This document shows positions 41,031 through 50,502 of a stretch of DNA of 64,000 nucleotides, piece after piece. Position 1 is the stretch's first letter; each line of letters opens with the position of its first letter. The translations under genes and the position numbers were made by a program. The notes under the pieces are model-generated. The model worked only from the letters and a program-made list of their open reading frames with translations, did not search any database and was not told where the DNA came from. The DNA is from Sulfitobacter sp. LCG007 (GTDB taxonomy: Bacteria; Pseudomonadota; Alphaproteobacteria; Rhodobacterales; Rhodobacteraceae), in contig NZ_CP161805.1 of NCBI RefSeq assembly GCF_040801785.1, forward strand, positions 2,728,001 to 2,792,000, in the 5' to 3' direction.

Positions 41031-41300
41031 ATGGCCGGTGGCTGGGCGCGCGACGGCGCCGTGAACGAACAGATCGAAGCGTCGATCCAGGACGAACTCC
41101 GGCGGTTGAAGGCGCGGGGCCAGCCCGTCGGCGAGAGCAGGACCCATTGCGCCGAGTGCGACGAGCCGATCCCCGAGGCCCGACGCAGGGCGCTGCCGGG
41201 CGTCAAGATCTGCATCGACTGCCAGCGCGAACGCGATGCCCGGCCGGTGGCGCGTGGTGGCATGAACAGGCGCGGATCCAAGGACAGCCAGCTCAAATAG
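41031..41300 (+). CDS. DksA/TraR-type C4 zinc finger protein, copy 2
   Basis: Identical to 28489-28758, with the same start and C4 zinc finger. Confidence 0.85.
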   Translation: MAGGWARDGAVNEQIEASIQDELRRLKARGQPVGESRTHCAECDEPIPEARRRALPGVKICIDCQRERDARPVARGGMNRRGSKDSQLK

Positions 41301-41419
41301 GCCCCCCTGGCCGCGCGGCCCGACGTCGCCTTCCCCCGCTTGCCCGAATCTCCCGACCGGCCCAATACTGGGGCGGGCGGCCCTCGCCGGGCCGGCGGGC
41401 GGGTGAGGAGTTTCCAGCC

Positions 41420-42598
41420 ATGAAGGGCCGGACGACGGTTCTGGTCGGAACGACGAAGGGCGCTTTCCTGCTTGACGGGAATCCGGACAGGAGCGCGTGG
41501 GACCTCCGCGGACCCTTTTGCCACGGGTGGCCGATCAACCATGTGATTGCCGACCGGAGCGGGCGAAACCTTTGGGCAGCGGGTGGCAGCGACTGGCACG
41601 GCGCAGGCGTCTGGCGGTCGCAGGACGCAGGCGCAAGCTGGGAGTTGCGCAAGCTCTCCAACGGCGAGCTCGACAGATGGCTCGAGAACGATCCCGCCGC
41701 AGCCCTTCAGTTCGGGCTCGCGCCGTCGCCACCTGCCGCCTTCACCGGGGAAATGACCTCGATCTGGTCGCTGTGTGCGACAGAAGGTCTGCTTTATGCC
41801 GGCGCAAAGCCGGCAGCTCTGCTGCAAAGTGCGGATGGCGGAGAAAGCTGGTCGCGTGTGGACGCCCTGACCGACCACCCCTCGCGCCCGGCCTGGGAGC
41901 CGGGCGGCGCCGGGCTCGTGCTGCATACGATCGTCGCGCGCCCCGACGATCCCAGGAAGCTCTGGGTGGGGATTTCCGCTGCCGGGGTCTTTGCCACCGA
42001 AGACGGCGGCGCGACCTGGGAACGCCGCAACCGTCGCTCCAACGCGGATTCGGCCGGACACGCGCCGCATCCGGGCCATTCGCATGACGAAGCGCAGGAG
42101 GTCGGCCATTGCGTGCACAACATGGTCCGCGCGCCCTCGGCGGTATCCGGCGCGGGCGATCTGCTTTACCAGCAGAACCACCACGGGGTGTTCCGCAGCC
42201 TCGACGGCGGGAGAAGCTGGCAGGAGATCGGCGAAGGGCTGCCGTCCACGTTCGGCTTTCCCATCGCCGTGCATCCGCATGATCCGCAGACGATCTGGAC
42301 CCTGCCGCTCAACGGCGACTCGATCGGGCGCTACCCTCCGGACGCGTCTGCATCTGTCTGGAAGTCAGGCGACGGCGGTGCGACATGGCAGGGGCACGCC
42401 GAAGGTCTGCCCGTCAAGAACTGCTTCTTCACGGTGCTGCGGCAGGCGATGGCGACGGACGCCGAAGAGGCGGCTGGCGTCTATTTCGGCACCAACAGCG
42501 GGTCGGTCTTCGCCAGCATCGACGGCGGCGTCTCGTGGCGCGAGATCGCCCGCCACCTCCCCACCATCCTTTCGGTCGAGACCGCATCTGCCAGCTGA
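41420..42598 (+). CDS. BNR/Asp-box beta-propeller protein, copy 2
   Basis: Identical to 28878-30056, with the same six Asp-box repeats. Confidence 0.85.
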   Translation: MKGRTTVLVGTTKGAFLLDGNPDRSAWDLRGPFCHGWPINHVIADRSGRNLWAAGGSDWHGAGVWRSQDAGASWELRKLSNGELDRWLENDPAAALQFGLAPSPPAAFTGEMTSIWSLCATEGLLYAGAKPAALLQSADGGESWSRVDALTDHPSRPAWEPGGAGLVLHTIVARPDDPRKLWVGISAAGVFATEDGGATWERRNRRSNADSAGHAPHPGHSHDEAQEVGHCVHNMVRAPSAVSGAGDLLYQQNHHGVFRSLDGGRSWQEIGEGLPSTFGFPIAVHPHDPQTIWTLPLNGDSIGRYPPDASASVWKSGDGGATWQGHAEGLPVKNCFFTVLRQAMATDAEEAAGVYFGTNSGSVFASIDGGVSWREIARHLPTILSVETASAS

Positions 42599-42610
42599 GC
42601 GCGCCGCGTA

Positions 42611-43966
42611 TCAGACCGCCATGCTGTGCGCCTGGTCAGGGGTCGTGAAAGCGTCGAGCGTGGCGGCAATCACCCGCACGAGGGCATGCCCCTCGGGCCT
42701 GAGGGCAAGCTTTCCATCGCTCAGTTCGCATAGGTCCGGCCATGCCTCCAGCAGGCGCTCCCCAGCCAATCGGATCTCGGCCTGTGCGCCGGGGAATTCG
42801 TCCGACATGCGCGCCATGTCGAACGAAAACCGGCACATCAGTTCCTCGATCAGGCGCGCGGAAAGCCTGTCTGCGGCAGACAGCTCGAACCCGCGCTGCC
42901 CGGCGAGCCTTCCCTCGCGGATGCGCCGGGAATAGGCAGATGTCGCGGCCGCGTTCTGGCAATAGCCCTGCCGGAACTGCGAGATGGCGGAGGCCCCGAT
43001 ACCGATCAGCGTGCGCGCCGGATCGTCCGTGTAGCCCTGGAAATTACGCCGCAGACGCCCTGCGTCGCGCGCGACCGCCAGCCCGTCGCCCGGGCGCGAG
43101 AAGTGATCGATGCCGATTTCCTCGTAGCCGTCCCTCACCAGATGCACGCGTGCGAGCGCGGCAAGTTCGTAGCGTTCCTGCGCGTCGGGGAGCAGATCGC
43201 GGTCGATCATCGCCTGCCGCTTCGACATCCAGGGTACATGCGCATATCCGTAGAGCGCGATCCGGTCCGGTTGAAGATGCAGCACCTTGATCAGGCTTCG
43301 GGCGAGGCTGGCCCTGTCCTGGTGCGGCAGCCCGTAGAGAAGATCGACATTGAGACTGCCGACACCCGCCGCGCGCAGGACAGAGACGGCGCGCCGTGTC
43401 TGCCCGAAGCTCTGTTCGCGCCCGATGGCGCGCTGCACGGCGGGATCGAAATCCTGAACGCCGATGCTGGCGCGGTTCATGTCGAAGGCCGCCAGCGCGT
43501 CGAGGACCTCGTCAGCCGCTTCCGTGGGATCGATCTCGACAGAGAACTCGAACCCCTCCGCAGGTTCGAAAGCCGCGAACAGGGCCTGCAACAGCAGCGT
43601 GATCGTCGCTGCATCAAGAAGCGTCGGCGTCCCGCCGCCAAGGTGGAGCCGCGCGATCGCCCGCCGCCCGCCCAGCGAAGACCGCAGCAGGCCGATTTCG
43701 GCAATGACATCCTTCACATACGCCTCGACCGGGCGCAGGCTCGCGGTGCCCTGCGTGCGGCAGGCGCAGAACCAGCACAACCGGCGGCAGAACGGGATAT
43801 GCACGTAAACCGAGATCGCCTCGCCCTCCGGGATCGCGCGAAGCCACGCCTCCTGATGCGCCGCACCTGCGGTCGCCGAGAAGTGGTTCGCGGGAGGATA
43901 AGAGGTGTAACGCGGCACCTTTACGGCGAAAAGTCTGCGTCGGTCCGGTTGATGAAGGCTCTGCAT
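42611..43966 (-). CDS. hemN: Oxygen-independent coproporphyrinogen III oxidase
   Basis: This intact radical SAM enzyme of about 451 residues converts coproporphyrinogen III to protoporphyrinogen IX without oxygen, allowing haem synthesis under micro-oxic or anoxic conditions. The N-terminal PRYTSYPPANHF is typical of HemN. The 4Fe-4S motif is CRRLCWFC at residues 60-67, followed by a further Cys, and the SAM region has LGGGTPTLL. ATG 43966 gives the usual HemN length; the ORF extends to 44014 but would overlap the FNR-type site. It is divergent from fnrL with that site between them, so FnrL control is likely. A second, frameshifted copy lies at 30069-31431. Confidence 0.93.
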   Translation of the reverse strand: MQSLHQPDRRRLFAVKVPRYTSYPPANHFSATAGAAHQEAWLRAIPEGEAISVYVHIPFCRRLCWFCACRTQGTASLRPVEAYVKDVIAEIGLLRSSLGGRRAIARLHLGGGTPTLLDAATITLLLQALFAAFEPAEGFEFSVEIDPTEAADEVLDALAAFDMNRASIGVQDFDPAVQRAIGREQSFGQTRRAVSVLRAAGVGSLNVDLLYGLPHQDRASLARSLIKVLHLQPDRIALYGYAHVPWMSKRQAMIDRDLLPDAQERYELAALARVHLVRDGYEEIGIDHFSRPGDGLAVARDAGRLRRNFQGYTDDPARTLIGIGASAISQFRQGYCQNAAATSAYSRRIREGRLAGQRGFELSAADRLSARLIEELMCRFSFDMARMSDEFPGAQAEIRLAGERLLEAWPDLCELSDGKLALRPEGHALVRVIAATLDAFTTPDQAHSMAV

Positions 43967-44000
43967 GCGCGTAGGATAGGTCGACAGGCGCGATTTCCCC

Positions 44001-44014
44001 TTGATCCAGGTCAA
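44001..44014. promoter_or_regulatory. FNR-type site between hemN and fnrL
   Basis: TTGATccagGTCAA differs from the FNR consensus TTGAT-N4-ATCAA only in the second half-site (GTCAA). It lies 34 bases from the hemN start and ends 4 bases before the proposed fnrL GTG start, so FnrL bound here would block its own translation-start region and might repress itself or regulate hemN. Confidence 0.68.
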
Positions 44015-44018
44015 TGCG

Positions 44019-44753
44019 GTGACGATTCAGCTCAACACACGTATCACTTGCAATGCCTGTCCCATCCGGCACAGGGCCATCTGTTCGCGCTGCGACGAGC
44101 GCGAGCTGGAAAGGCTCGAACGCATCAAGGTCTACCGCAGCTACGCCGCGGGCGACACGATCCTTTGGCGCGGTGACAGCCTGTCGTTCGTCGCCTCCAT
44201 CGTCGACGGTGTCGCGACGCTGGGAAAGACGCTCGAGGACGGCCGCACCCAGGTCGTGGGCCTCATGCTCCCGTCGGACTTCATTGGACGGCCCGGCCGC
44301 GACCGGATCGATTTCGATGTGACCGCCGTGACCGACGTGACGTTGTGCTGTTTCGAGAGGGTAGCCTTCGAGCGCCTCATCGCCGACACCCCGCATGTGG
44401 CGCAGCGGATGGTCGAAATGGCGCTCGACGAGCTCGACGCGGCCCGGGAATGGATGCTGCTGCTGGGCCGCAAGACCGCGCGCGAGAAGATCGCGACCTT
44501 CCTCGAGATGCTTGTCCACCGCCAGACCGAAGGGGACGCCGGGGAGCGCGAGGTCACGCTTTCCCTTCCTCTCACGCGTGATGAGATCGCGAATTTTCTC
44601 GGTCTGACACTCGAGACGGTGAGCCGCCAGATGACCGCGCTGCGAAAGCAGGGTGTCGTGCGCTTCGCGGACCGGCGACAGTTCGAGATCATGGACATGG
44701 CCGCCCTGCATGACGCGACGGGCGACGATGCGGACGGCGGATTGATCAGCTGA
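44019..44753 (+). CDS. fnrL: FNR-type oxygen-sensing transcriptional regulator
   Basis: This Crp/Fnr-family regulator has about 244 residues. Cluster cysteines CNACPIRHRAICSRC lie at residues 11-25 from the GTG start, and a distal CC pair sits at about 110-111 (DVTLCCFERV). The C-terminal HTH has the FNR recognition signature ETVSRQ (E-x-x-S-R). The sequence CPIRHRAICSRCDERELERL strongly resembles FnrL of Rhodobacter. No in-frame ATG precedes the cysteines. GTG 44019 (AGG 8 bases upstream) is preferred over TTG 44001, which lies inside the FNR site. FnrL activates micro-oxic respiration genes such as cco and hemN in relatives. A broken copy lies at 31484-32221. Confidence 0.94.
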   Translation: MTIQLNTRITCNACPIRHRAICSRCDERELERLERIKVYRSYAAGDTILWRGDSLSFVASIVDGVATLGKTLEDGRTQVVGLMLPSDFIGRPGRDRIDFDVTAVTDVTLCCFERVAFERLIADTPHVAQRMVEMALDELDAAREWMLLLGRKTAREKIATFLEMLVHRQTEGDAGEREVTLSLPLTRDEIANFLGLTLETVSRQMTALRKQGVVRFADRRQFEIMDMAALHDATGDDADGGLIS

Positions 44754-44755
44754 AT

Positions 44756-44769
44756 CTGATCTAGGTCAA
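44756..44769. promoter_or_regulatory. FNR-like site upstream of usp/ccoNOQP
   Basis: CTGATctagGTCAA has two differences from the FNR consensus and shares its N4-GTCAA half with the hemN/fnrL site. It is 55 bases before the usp ATG and about 590 before ccoN, so it would most directly control usp. Confidence 0.52.
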
Positions 44770-44823
44770 GGTACGCCCTCACCGCATGGTGTCTACAACG
44801 CTCCAGCCAGAGGAGTGTTGGCC

Positions 44824-45231
44824 ATGTACAAGAACGTGCTCGTCCCGGTGGTTCTGGATCATACCCGGGCCGTCGAGAAGGCGATCGACGTCGCGAAACT
44901 GCTTGCGGATGCGGGGGCGGCCGTCACCCTCCTGCATGTGGTCGAGATAATTCCCGACTATGTGTCCCAGTACATTCCGCCCGATCTCGCGCAGACCCGG
45001 CGGCATGAGGTCGACGCCGCGCTTGGCAGGATCGCCGCCGGAGTGCCGGGCGGAAAGGTTGCGGTCGAGACAGGCCGCGCCGGCCACGAGATCGTGCGCC
45101 GGGCGAAGGAATCCGGCTGCGACTGCATCGTGATCGCATCGCATGCTCCGGAACTCGCGGACATCCTGCTTGGCTCGACCGCGAATTACGTGGTCCGGCA
45201 TGCGGCCTGCGCCGTGCATGTCCTGCGATGA
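44824..45231 (+). CDS. Universal stress protein (UspA family), copy 2
   Basis: Identical to 32292-32699. It starts 70 bases after fnrL and ends 124 bases before ccoN, all on the same strand. Confidence 0.88.
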   Translation: MYKNVLVPVVLDHTRAVEKAIDVAKLLADAGAAVTLLHVVEIIPDYVSQYIPPDLAQTRRHEVDAALGRIAAGVPGGKVAVETGRAGHEIVRRAKESGCDCIVIASHAPELADILLGSTANYVVRHAACAVHVLR

Positions 45232-45355
45232 TCGGAAGACATGCCCGCCCTGCCGAAGAGATCGCCGGGCGCGCAATGACGGGTGAAAGAGGATCCGGCC
45301 CGGCAGCCGTGCAACCGCCGCCAAGGGACAAGGGACCGACGACGGGGGACCACGA

Positions 45356-46960
45356 ATGAACTACGTAAAACTGACGCTCAGCGCCGTCATCACGATTGTC
45401 GCGGGTATCGCGGCCAACTGGGGGCATGATCTGGCCTACAGGGTGCATGCGGCTCTGATCATGCTTCTTGCCGCCGGGACGTTTCTCTGGGTCTTGCGCA
45501 GCATCGACGAGCCCCGCCAAGCAACGTCTCCGGCGACGGGCTACGAGGACGGCATGATCCGCGCCGGGGTGATCGCGACCGCCTTCTGGGGCATCGCGGG
45601 CTTTCTCGTCGGCACCTTCATCGCGTTGCAGCTCGCCTTTCCGGAACTGAACTTCGACTGGGGCCAGCCGTTCACCAACTTCGGGCGCCTGCGGCCCTTG
45701 CACACCTCAGCGGTCATCTTCGCCTTCGGCGGCAACGCCCTGATCTGCACCTCTCTCTACGTGGTCCAGCGCACCTCGGGCGTGCGCGTCTTCGCGCCGG
45801 GCCTCGCGTGGTTCGTGTTCTGGGGCTACCAGCTTTTCATCGTGCTCGCGGCGACAGGATATCTGCTGGGTGCCACGCAGTCGAAGGAATATGCCGAACC
45901 CGAATGGTACGTCGACATCTGGCTGACCATCGTCTGGGTCTGCTACCTGATCGTCTTCCTCGGCACGATCTTCAAGCGCCGCGAAAAGCACATCTATGTG
46001 GCCAACTGGTTCTTCCTCAGCTTCATCATCACTGTGGCGATGCTGCACATCGTCAACAATCTCAGCATCCCGGTGAGCATCTGGGGCTCCAAGTCGGTGC
46101 AGGTTTTCGCCGGCGTGCAGGATGCGATGACCCAATGGTGGTACGGCCACAACGCCGTGGGCTTCTTCCTGACGGCGGGCTTTCTGGGGATGATGTACTA
46201 CTTCGTGCCCAAGCAGGCCGGACGGCCGGTCTACAGCTACAAGCTCTCGATCATCCACTTCTGGTCGCTGATCTTCCTCTACATCTGGGCCGGTCCGCAC
46301 CATCTGCACTACACCGCCCTGCCCGACTGGGCCTCGACCCTCGGCATGGTGTTCTCGATCATGCTCTGGATGCCCTCCTGGGGCGGCATGATCAACGGAC
46401 TGATGACCCTTCAGGGCGCATGGGACAAGCTGCGCACCGACCCCATCATGCGGATGTTCGTGATCTCGCTGGGCTTTTACGGCATGTCGACCTTCGAGGG
46501 CCCGATGATGTCGATCCGCGCCGTCAACTCGCTGTCGCACTACACCGACTGGACAATCGGGCACGTGCATTCCGGCGCACTCGGCTGGAACGGCATGATC
46601 ACCTTCGCCTGCCTCTATTTCCTGACCCCGCGCCTCTGGGGACGCGACCGGATGCATTCGGTCCCGGCAATCAGCTGGCACTTCTGGCTCGCGACGATCG
46701 GGATCGTTCTCTACGCCGCCTCGATGTGGGTCACGGGCATCATGGAAGGTCTCATGTGGCGCGAGGTCGACGACCAAGGCTTCCTCGTCAACTCCTTCGC
46801 CGACACCGTCGCCGCCAAGTTCCCGATGTATGTGGTGCGCGCCGGAGGCGGCCTTCTCTACCTCGGCGGAGCGGTCATCATGTGCTGGAACATGTGGATG
46901 ACGATCCGCGGTCAGAAACCGGTCGTGGCCCCAGTGCCTCACGCGACCGCCGCCGAATAA
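45356..46960 (+). CDS. ccoN: cbb3-type cytochrome c oxidase subunit I
   Basis: This 534-residue catalytic subunit carries haem b, haem b3 and CuB. It has about twelve membrane helices. Histidines typical of the family are seen in [17 protein letters not shown], in AMLHIVNNL, in [14 protein letters not shown] (two CuB/b3-side His) and in [13 protein letters not shown]. The conserved [13 protein letters not shown] carries the active-site His-Tyr region of helix VII. It reduces oxygen with high affinity in the inner membrane. It is followed 12 bases later by ccoO. The intact frame here contrasts with the frameshifted copy at 32823-34429. Confidence 0.96.
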   Translation: MNYVKLTLSAVITIVAGIAANWGHDLAYRVHAALIMLLAAGTFLWVLRSIDEPRQATSPATGYEDGMIRAGVIATAFWGIAGFLVGTFIALQLAFPELNFDWGQPFTNFGRLRPLHTSAVIFAFGGNALICTSLYVVQRTSGVRVFAPGLAWFVFWGYQLFIVLAATGYLLGATQSKEYAEPEWYVDIWLTIVWVCYLIVFLGTIFKRREKHIYVANWFFLSFIITVAMLHIVNNLSIPVSIWGSKSVQVFAGVQDAMTQWWYGHNAVGFFLTAGFLGMMYYFVPKQAGRPVYSYKLSIIHFWSLIFLYIWAGPHHLHYTALPDWASTLGMVFSIMLWMPSWGGMINGLMTLQGAWDKLRTDPIMRMFVISLGFYGMSTFEGPMMSIRAVNSLSHYTDWTIGHVHSGALGWNGMITFACLYFLTPRLWGRDRMHSVPAISWHFWLATIGIVLYAASMWVTGIMEGLMWREVDDQGFLVNSFADTVAAKFPMYVVRAGGGLLYLGGAVIMCWNMWMTIRGQKPVVAPVPHATAAE

Positions 46961-46972
46961 GGAACCGGACGA

Positions 46973-47797
46973 ATGGCTGACAACGACAAGATACCGGGGC
47001 CCGAGGAAGATCCGAAGGTAAGCACGGTCAGCGATTTCCCCCGGGAGATCCCCAACGAGCTGCCCCATCACTCGAAGTTCATCCAGAAGCACGCGCTGCT
47101 CGAGAAAAGCCCGACGCTGCTGCTGATCTTCTCGCTTCTCGTGGTGACGGTGGGCGGCATCTTCGAGATCGCCCCGCTCTTCTGGCTCGAGAACACCATC
47201 GAGGAGGTGGAAGGCGTGCGCCCCTACTCGCCGCTCGAACTGGCCGGGCGCGACATCTATGTCCGTGAGGGCTGCTATGTCTGCCACAGCCAGATGATAC
47301 GTCCGATGCGCGACGAGGTCGAACGCTACGGGCACTATTCGCTTGCCGCGGAGTCGATGTACGACCACCCCTTCCAGTGGGGTTCCAAGCGCACCGGTCC
47401 GGACCTCGCGCGCGTCGGGGGGCGCTACTCGGACGCCTGGCACGTGGATCACCTGACCGATCCGCAATCCGTGGTGCCTGAGTCTGTCATGCCGAAATAC
47501 GCCTTCCTGCTCGACCGGCGGATGTCGTCCGAGCATATCGAGGCCCTTCTCGCAACCCACCGCCTTGTCGGCGTGCCCTATTCGGACGAGATGATCGAGG
47601 CCGCCCGCGCCGACTTCCGGGTGCAGGCGGACCCCGACGCGGACTACGACGGCCTGCTGGAACGCTATCCCGGTGCGGTTGTGTCGAACTTCGACAACCG
47701 GCCCGGACTGAGCGAGATGGATGCGCTGATCGCCTATCTCCAGGTCCTCGGCACGATGGTCGATTTCTCGACCTTCACGCCCGTGGCAAGCCGGTAG
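46973..47797 (+). CDS. ccoO: cbb3-type cytochrome c oxidase subunit II (monohaem)
   Basis: This 274-residue membrane-anchored cytochrome c has one transmembrane helix at about 47-66 ([18 protein letters not shown]) and a single haem motif CYVCH at 101-105 followed by SQMIRPM. It is slightly longer than usual, with an extra acidic segment near 210-235. CcoO carries electrons between CcoP and CcoN. The repeat boundary (47407) falls inside this gene at about codon 145, yet the frame is continuous and family-like throughout, which supports copy 2 as the true sequence. Confidence 0.95.
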   Translation: MADNDKIPGPEEDPKVSTVSDFPREIPNELPHHSKFIQKHALLEKSPTLLLIFSLLVVTVGGIFEIAPLFWLENTIEEVEGVRPYSPLELAGRDIYVREGCYVCHSQMIRPMRDEVERYGHYSLAAESMYDHPFQWGSKRTGPDLARVGGRYSDAWHVDHLTDPQSVVPESVMPKYAFLLDRRMSSEHIEALLATHRLVGVPYSDEMIEAARADFRVQADPDADYDGLLERYPGAVVSNFDNRPGLSEMDALIAYLQVLGTMVDFSTFTPVASR

Positions 47798-47806
47798 GAG
47801 GCAAGG

Positions 47807-48052
47807 ATGGACACCTATTCGATCCTGCGCGAGATCGCCGACAGCTGGGGACTGGTCTTGCTGATGGCATTCTTCCTCGGCTGCGTGATCTGGGCCTTCC
47901 GGCCGGGCAGCGGGCCCACGCACCGCGCCATCAGCGCGATCCCGCTGCGCGACGAAAGCGCGATGCCACTTCGCGACGAAGGCGCTCCGACGCCCGGCCA
48001 CGACCGGCGTCCCGCGGCAAAACACACTTCCGAAACGAAGGAGAGGCCCTGA
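47807..48052 (+). CDS. ccoQ: cbb3-type oxidase small subunit CcoQ
   Basis: This 81-residue protein has one transmembrane helix (WGLVLLMAFFLGCVIWAFRP, about residues 14-33) followed by a polar tail. The position between ccoO and ccoP, with TAGGAGGCAAGG before the ATG, and the FRPGS after the helix identify it as CcoQ, which stabilises the oxidase. The tail has an unusual near-perfect double repeat, IPLRDESA-MPLRDEGA, not a general CcoQ feature as far as I know. It ends one base before the ccoP start. Confidence 0.88.
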   Translation: MDTYSILREIADSWGLVLLMAFFLGCVIWAFRPGSGPTHRAISAIPLRDESAMPLRDEGAPTPGHDRRPAAKHTSETKERP

Positions 48053-48053
48053 C

Positions 48054-48935
48054 ATGTCTGATGACAGGAACGTCTCCGGCAACAAGGTCGACCAGGTCAC
48101 CGGGACCGAGACGACAGGCCATTCCTGGGACGGCATCGAGGAGCTCAACACGCCCCTGCCGCGCTGGTGGCTCTGGACCTTCTATGCCACCATCATATGG
48201 GCGCTGATCTATACCATCGCCTATCCGGCGTGGCCGCTGGTCACGGGCGCCACCGCGGGCGTCATGGGCTGGTCGACACGGGCGAACGTCGCCGCCGACA
48301 TCGTCGCCCACGAGGCGCGCAACGAAGATCTGGTGACGGCACTGCTCGATGCCGACATGGTCACCCTGCAGCAGAACGCCGATCTGAACCGCTACGCCGT
48401 GGCGCGCGGCGCGGCGGTCTTTCGTGCCCATTGCTCGCAGTGCCACGGGTCGGGCGCGGCGGGGGCGAAGGGCTATCCCAACCTGCTCGACGATGACTGG
48501 CTCTGGGGCGGCAGCATGGAAGAGATCATCTACACGGTGCGCCATGGGATACGCAACGAAACCGATGCCGACGCGCGCTATTCGCAGATGCCCGCCTTCG
48601 GGGAGATCCTCGAGAAAGACCAGATCGGCGATGTCGTCGAATACGTCATGGCGCTGTCCGGAGAGGATCACGACGCTCAGAGGGCCGCGGCAGGCGCGGA
48701 AATCTTCGCCGACAACTGCGCGTCCTGCCACGGCGAGTCGGGTCAGGGCGACCGCGAACAGGGTGCGCCGAACCTCGCGGATGCGATCTGGCTTTACGGC
48801 GGGGACCGCGCGACCCTGACCGAAACCGTCACCAACGCCCGCTTCGGAGTCATGCCGGCCTGGGGCCAGCGGCTGAGCGAAGAGGACGTGCGCGCGGTCG
48901 CCGCCTACGTTCACGCGCTCGGCGGGGGCGAATGA
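48054..48935 (+). CDS. ccoP: cbb3-type cytochrome c oxidase dihaem subunit III
   Basis: This 293-residue subunit has an N-terminal TM helix about 38-60 (WWLWTFYATIIWALIYTIAY) and two cytochrome c domains with CSQCH at 127-131 and CASCH at 222-226. Distal methionine candidates lie in SQMPAFG near 179 and in FGVMPAWG. It receives electrons from soluble cytochrome c in the periplasm. The gene directly follows ccoQ. A strong hairpin lies just after its stop. Confidence 0.96.
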   Translation: MSDDRNVSGNKVDQVTGTETTGHSWDGIEELNTPLPRWWLWTFYATIIWALIYTIAYPAWPLVTGATAGVMGWSTRANVAADIVAHEARNEDLVTALLDADMVTLQQNADLNRYAVARGAAVFRAHCSQCHGSGAAGAKGYPNLLDDDWLWGGSMEEIIYTVRHGIRNETDADARYSQMPAFGEILEKDQIGDVVEYVMALSGEDHDAQRAAAGAEIFADNCASCHGESGQGDREQGAPNLADAIWLYGGDRATLTETVTNARFGVMPAWGQRLSEEDVRAVAAYVHALGGGE

Positions 48936-48942
48936 TCACGGC

Positions 48943-48970
48943 GCCCTCGCCGCCGCCACGCGGCGAGGGC
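48943..48970 (+). terminator. Strong hairpin between ccoP and ccoG
   Basis: A perfect 11-bp stem (GCCCTCGCCGC / GCGGCGAGGGC) with a 6-base loop starts 8 bases after the ccoP stop. There is no T tract, so it may stabilise the ccoNOQP message or partly stop transcription before ccoGHIS. Confidence 0.5.
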
Positions 48971-49068
48971 ATCACGGCAGACCGCGCCAACGCAGCGATG
49001 GCTGCACGGCACGAAGCGAAGCGCGACCGCGTGAGGGGGGATCTGCCTGTGCGAACGGGAAACAGACA

Positions 49069-50502
49069 ATGAGTCCGGCAGACCAGCCCCAATCGCTCTA
49101 TGCGGCACGCGTCCCGATCTTTCCGCGCCGCGTGCATGGATTCTTCAGGAACCTGAAGTGGTGGATCATGGCCATCACGCTGGGCATCTACTACGTGACC
49201 CCCTGGATCCGCTGGGACCGCGGCCCCGACATGCCCGACCAGGCGGTGCTCGTCGATCTCGCCAGCCGGCGCTTCTATTTCTTCTTCATCGAGATCTGGC
49301 CGCACGAGTTCTACTTCGTGGGCGGTCTGCTCGTCATGGCGGGTATCGGCCTGTTCCTCTTCACCTCCGCGCTCGGGCGGGTCTGGTGCGGCTACAGCTG
49401 TCCGCAGACCGTCTGGACCGATCTCTTCATCCTCGTCGAGCGCTGGATCGAGGGCGACCGCAACGCCCGTGTCCGCCTGCATCAGGCTCGGTGGTCGCCC
49501 CGGAAGGTCCGCCTGCGCCTGTCGAAATGGGCGGTCTGGCTGCTGATCGCGCTCGCGACGGGCGGCGCATGGGTGTTCTACTTCACCGATGCCCCGACGC
49601 TGGCGCGTGATCTTGCAGGGTTCCAGGCCCCCTCGGTGGCCTATGTCACCATCGTCATCCTGACCGCGACCACGTTCGTGCTCGGCGGCTTCATGCGCGA
49701 GCAGGTCTGCATCTACATGTGTCCCTGGCCGCGCATACAGGCGGCCATGATGGATGCGGACACCCTGACCGTCGCCTATCGGGAATGGCGCGGAGAGCCG
49801 CGCGGCAAGCACCGCAAGGGTGCGGAAGCGGACGCGCTCGGCGACTGCATCGATTGCATGGCCTGCGTGAACGTCTGCCCGATGGGGATCGACATCCGGG
49901 ACGGGCAGCAGATGGAATGCATCACCTGCGCCCTGTGCATCGACGCCTGTGACGACGTGATGGAGCGGATCGGCAAGCCGCGCGGGCTGATCGACTATCT
50001 CGCACTCTCCGACGCGCCGCGCGAGATGGCTGGCGAGCCACCCCGCCCGGTGTGGACGCATGTCCTGCGCCCCCGCACGATCCTTTACACGGCGATCTGG
50101 GCCGCCTTCGGCCTTGCCCTGCTCTACGCGCTCTTCATGAGAACGGACCTCGGACTGACCGTTTCCCCGGTCCGCAACCCGACCTTCGTTGTCCAGTCCG
50201 ACGGATCGGTGCGCAACATCTACGACGTGCGCCTGCGCAACATGGCCGGCAATGCCCGCCTGCTGCGCATCGGCGTCACGAGCGCCACGCCCCTGGATAT
50301 CGAACTCGAGGGAAGTTCCGGCAGCGCCGCGGTCGAGGTTCCCGCGAACGCCACCCTTCTGCAGCGGGTCTATGTGACGGCGACACCGTCAAGCCCCGCC
50401 GCCTCGGGCGACAGCACCCCGCTGACGCTCTGGGTCGAGGACGCCAACGGCGGCACGCGGGCGCTGAGGGACACAAGCTTCAACGGGAGAAACACGCGAT
50501 GA
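49069..50502 (+). CDS. ccoG: cbb3 oxidase assembly iron-sulfur protein CcoG (RdxB)
   Basis: This 477-residue membrane ferredoxin-like protein has several TM helices and a cysteine motif WCGYSCPQTVW near 106, ICIYMCPWPRIQ near 220, and two 4Fe-4S motifs, CIDCMACVNVCPMGID near 262 and CITCALCIDACDDVM near 283. A C-terminal Ig-like domain follows (about 370-470). It is associated with copper reduction or delivery to cbb3 oxidase. The gene overlaps ccoH by four bases. It is also called fixG or rdxB in relatives. Confidence 0.94.
   Translation: MSPADQPQSLYAARVPIFPRRVHGFFRNLKWWIMAITLGIYYVTPWIRWDRGPDMPDQAVLVDLASRRFYFFFIEIWPHEFYFVGGLLVMAGIGLFLFTSALGRVWCGYSCPQTVWTDLFILVERWIEGDRNARVRLHQARWSPRKVRLRLSKWAVWLLIALATGGAWVFYFTDAPTLARDLAGFQAPSVAYVTIVILTATTFVLGGFMREQVCIYMCPWPRIQAAMMDADTLTVAYREWRGEPRGKHRKGAEADALGDCIDCMACVNVCPMGIDIRDGQQMECITCALCIDACDDVMERIGKPRGLIDYLALSDAPREMAGEPPRPVWTHVLRPRTILYTAIWAAFGLALLYALFMRTDLGLTVSPVRNPTFVVQSDGSVRNIYDVRLRNMAGNARLLRIGVTSATPLDIELEGSSGSAAVEVPANATLLQRVYVTATPSSPAASGDSTPLTLWVEDANGGTRALRDTSFNGRNTR

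Larger units (their letters stand above)
34878..47407. repeat. Direct tandem repeat, copy 2 (12,530 bp)
   Basis: This second unit begins with the N-terminal part of acrB and continues through ccoO. Every gene lying wholly inside is intact. At its right end the sequence continues seamlessly into the rest of ccoO and ccoQP. The junction with copy 1 (ACCTC at 34873-34877, then AAATCC) has no microhomology: the base before the join differs from that in acrB, and the base after it differs from that in ccoO. Confidence 0.97.

Noticed and set aside
44001..44018. TTG at 44001 as the fnrL start
   Set aside because: It lies within the FNR-type site and has no ribosome binding site; GTG 44019 is more plausible.
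45707..48151. Open frame of 814 codons on the minus strand across ccoN, ccoO and ccoQ
   Set aside because: It is antisense to clear oxidase genes, has no family motif, and is explained by third-position GC bias.
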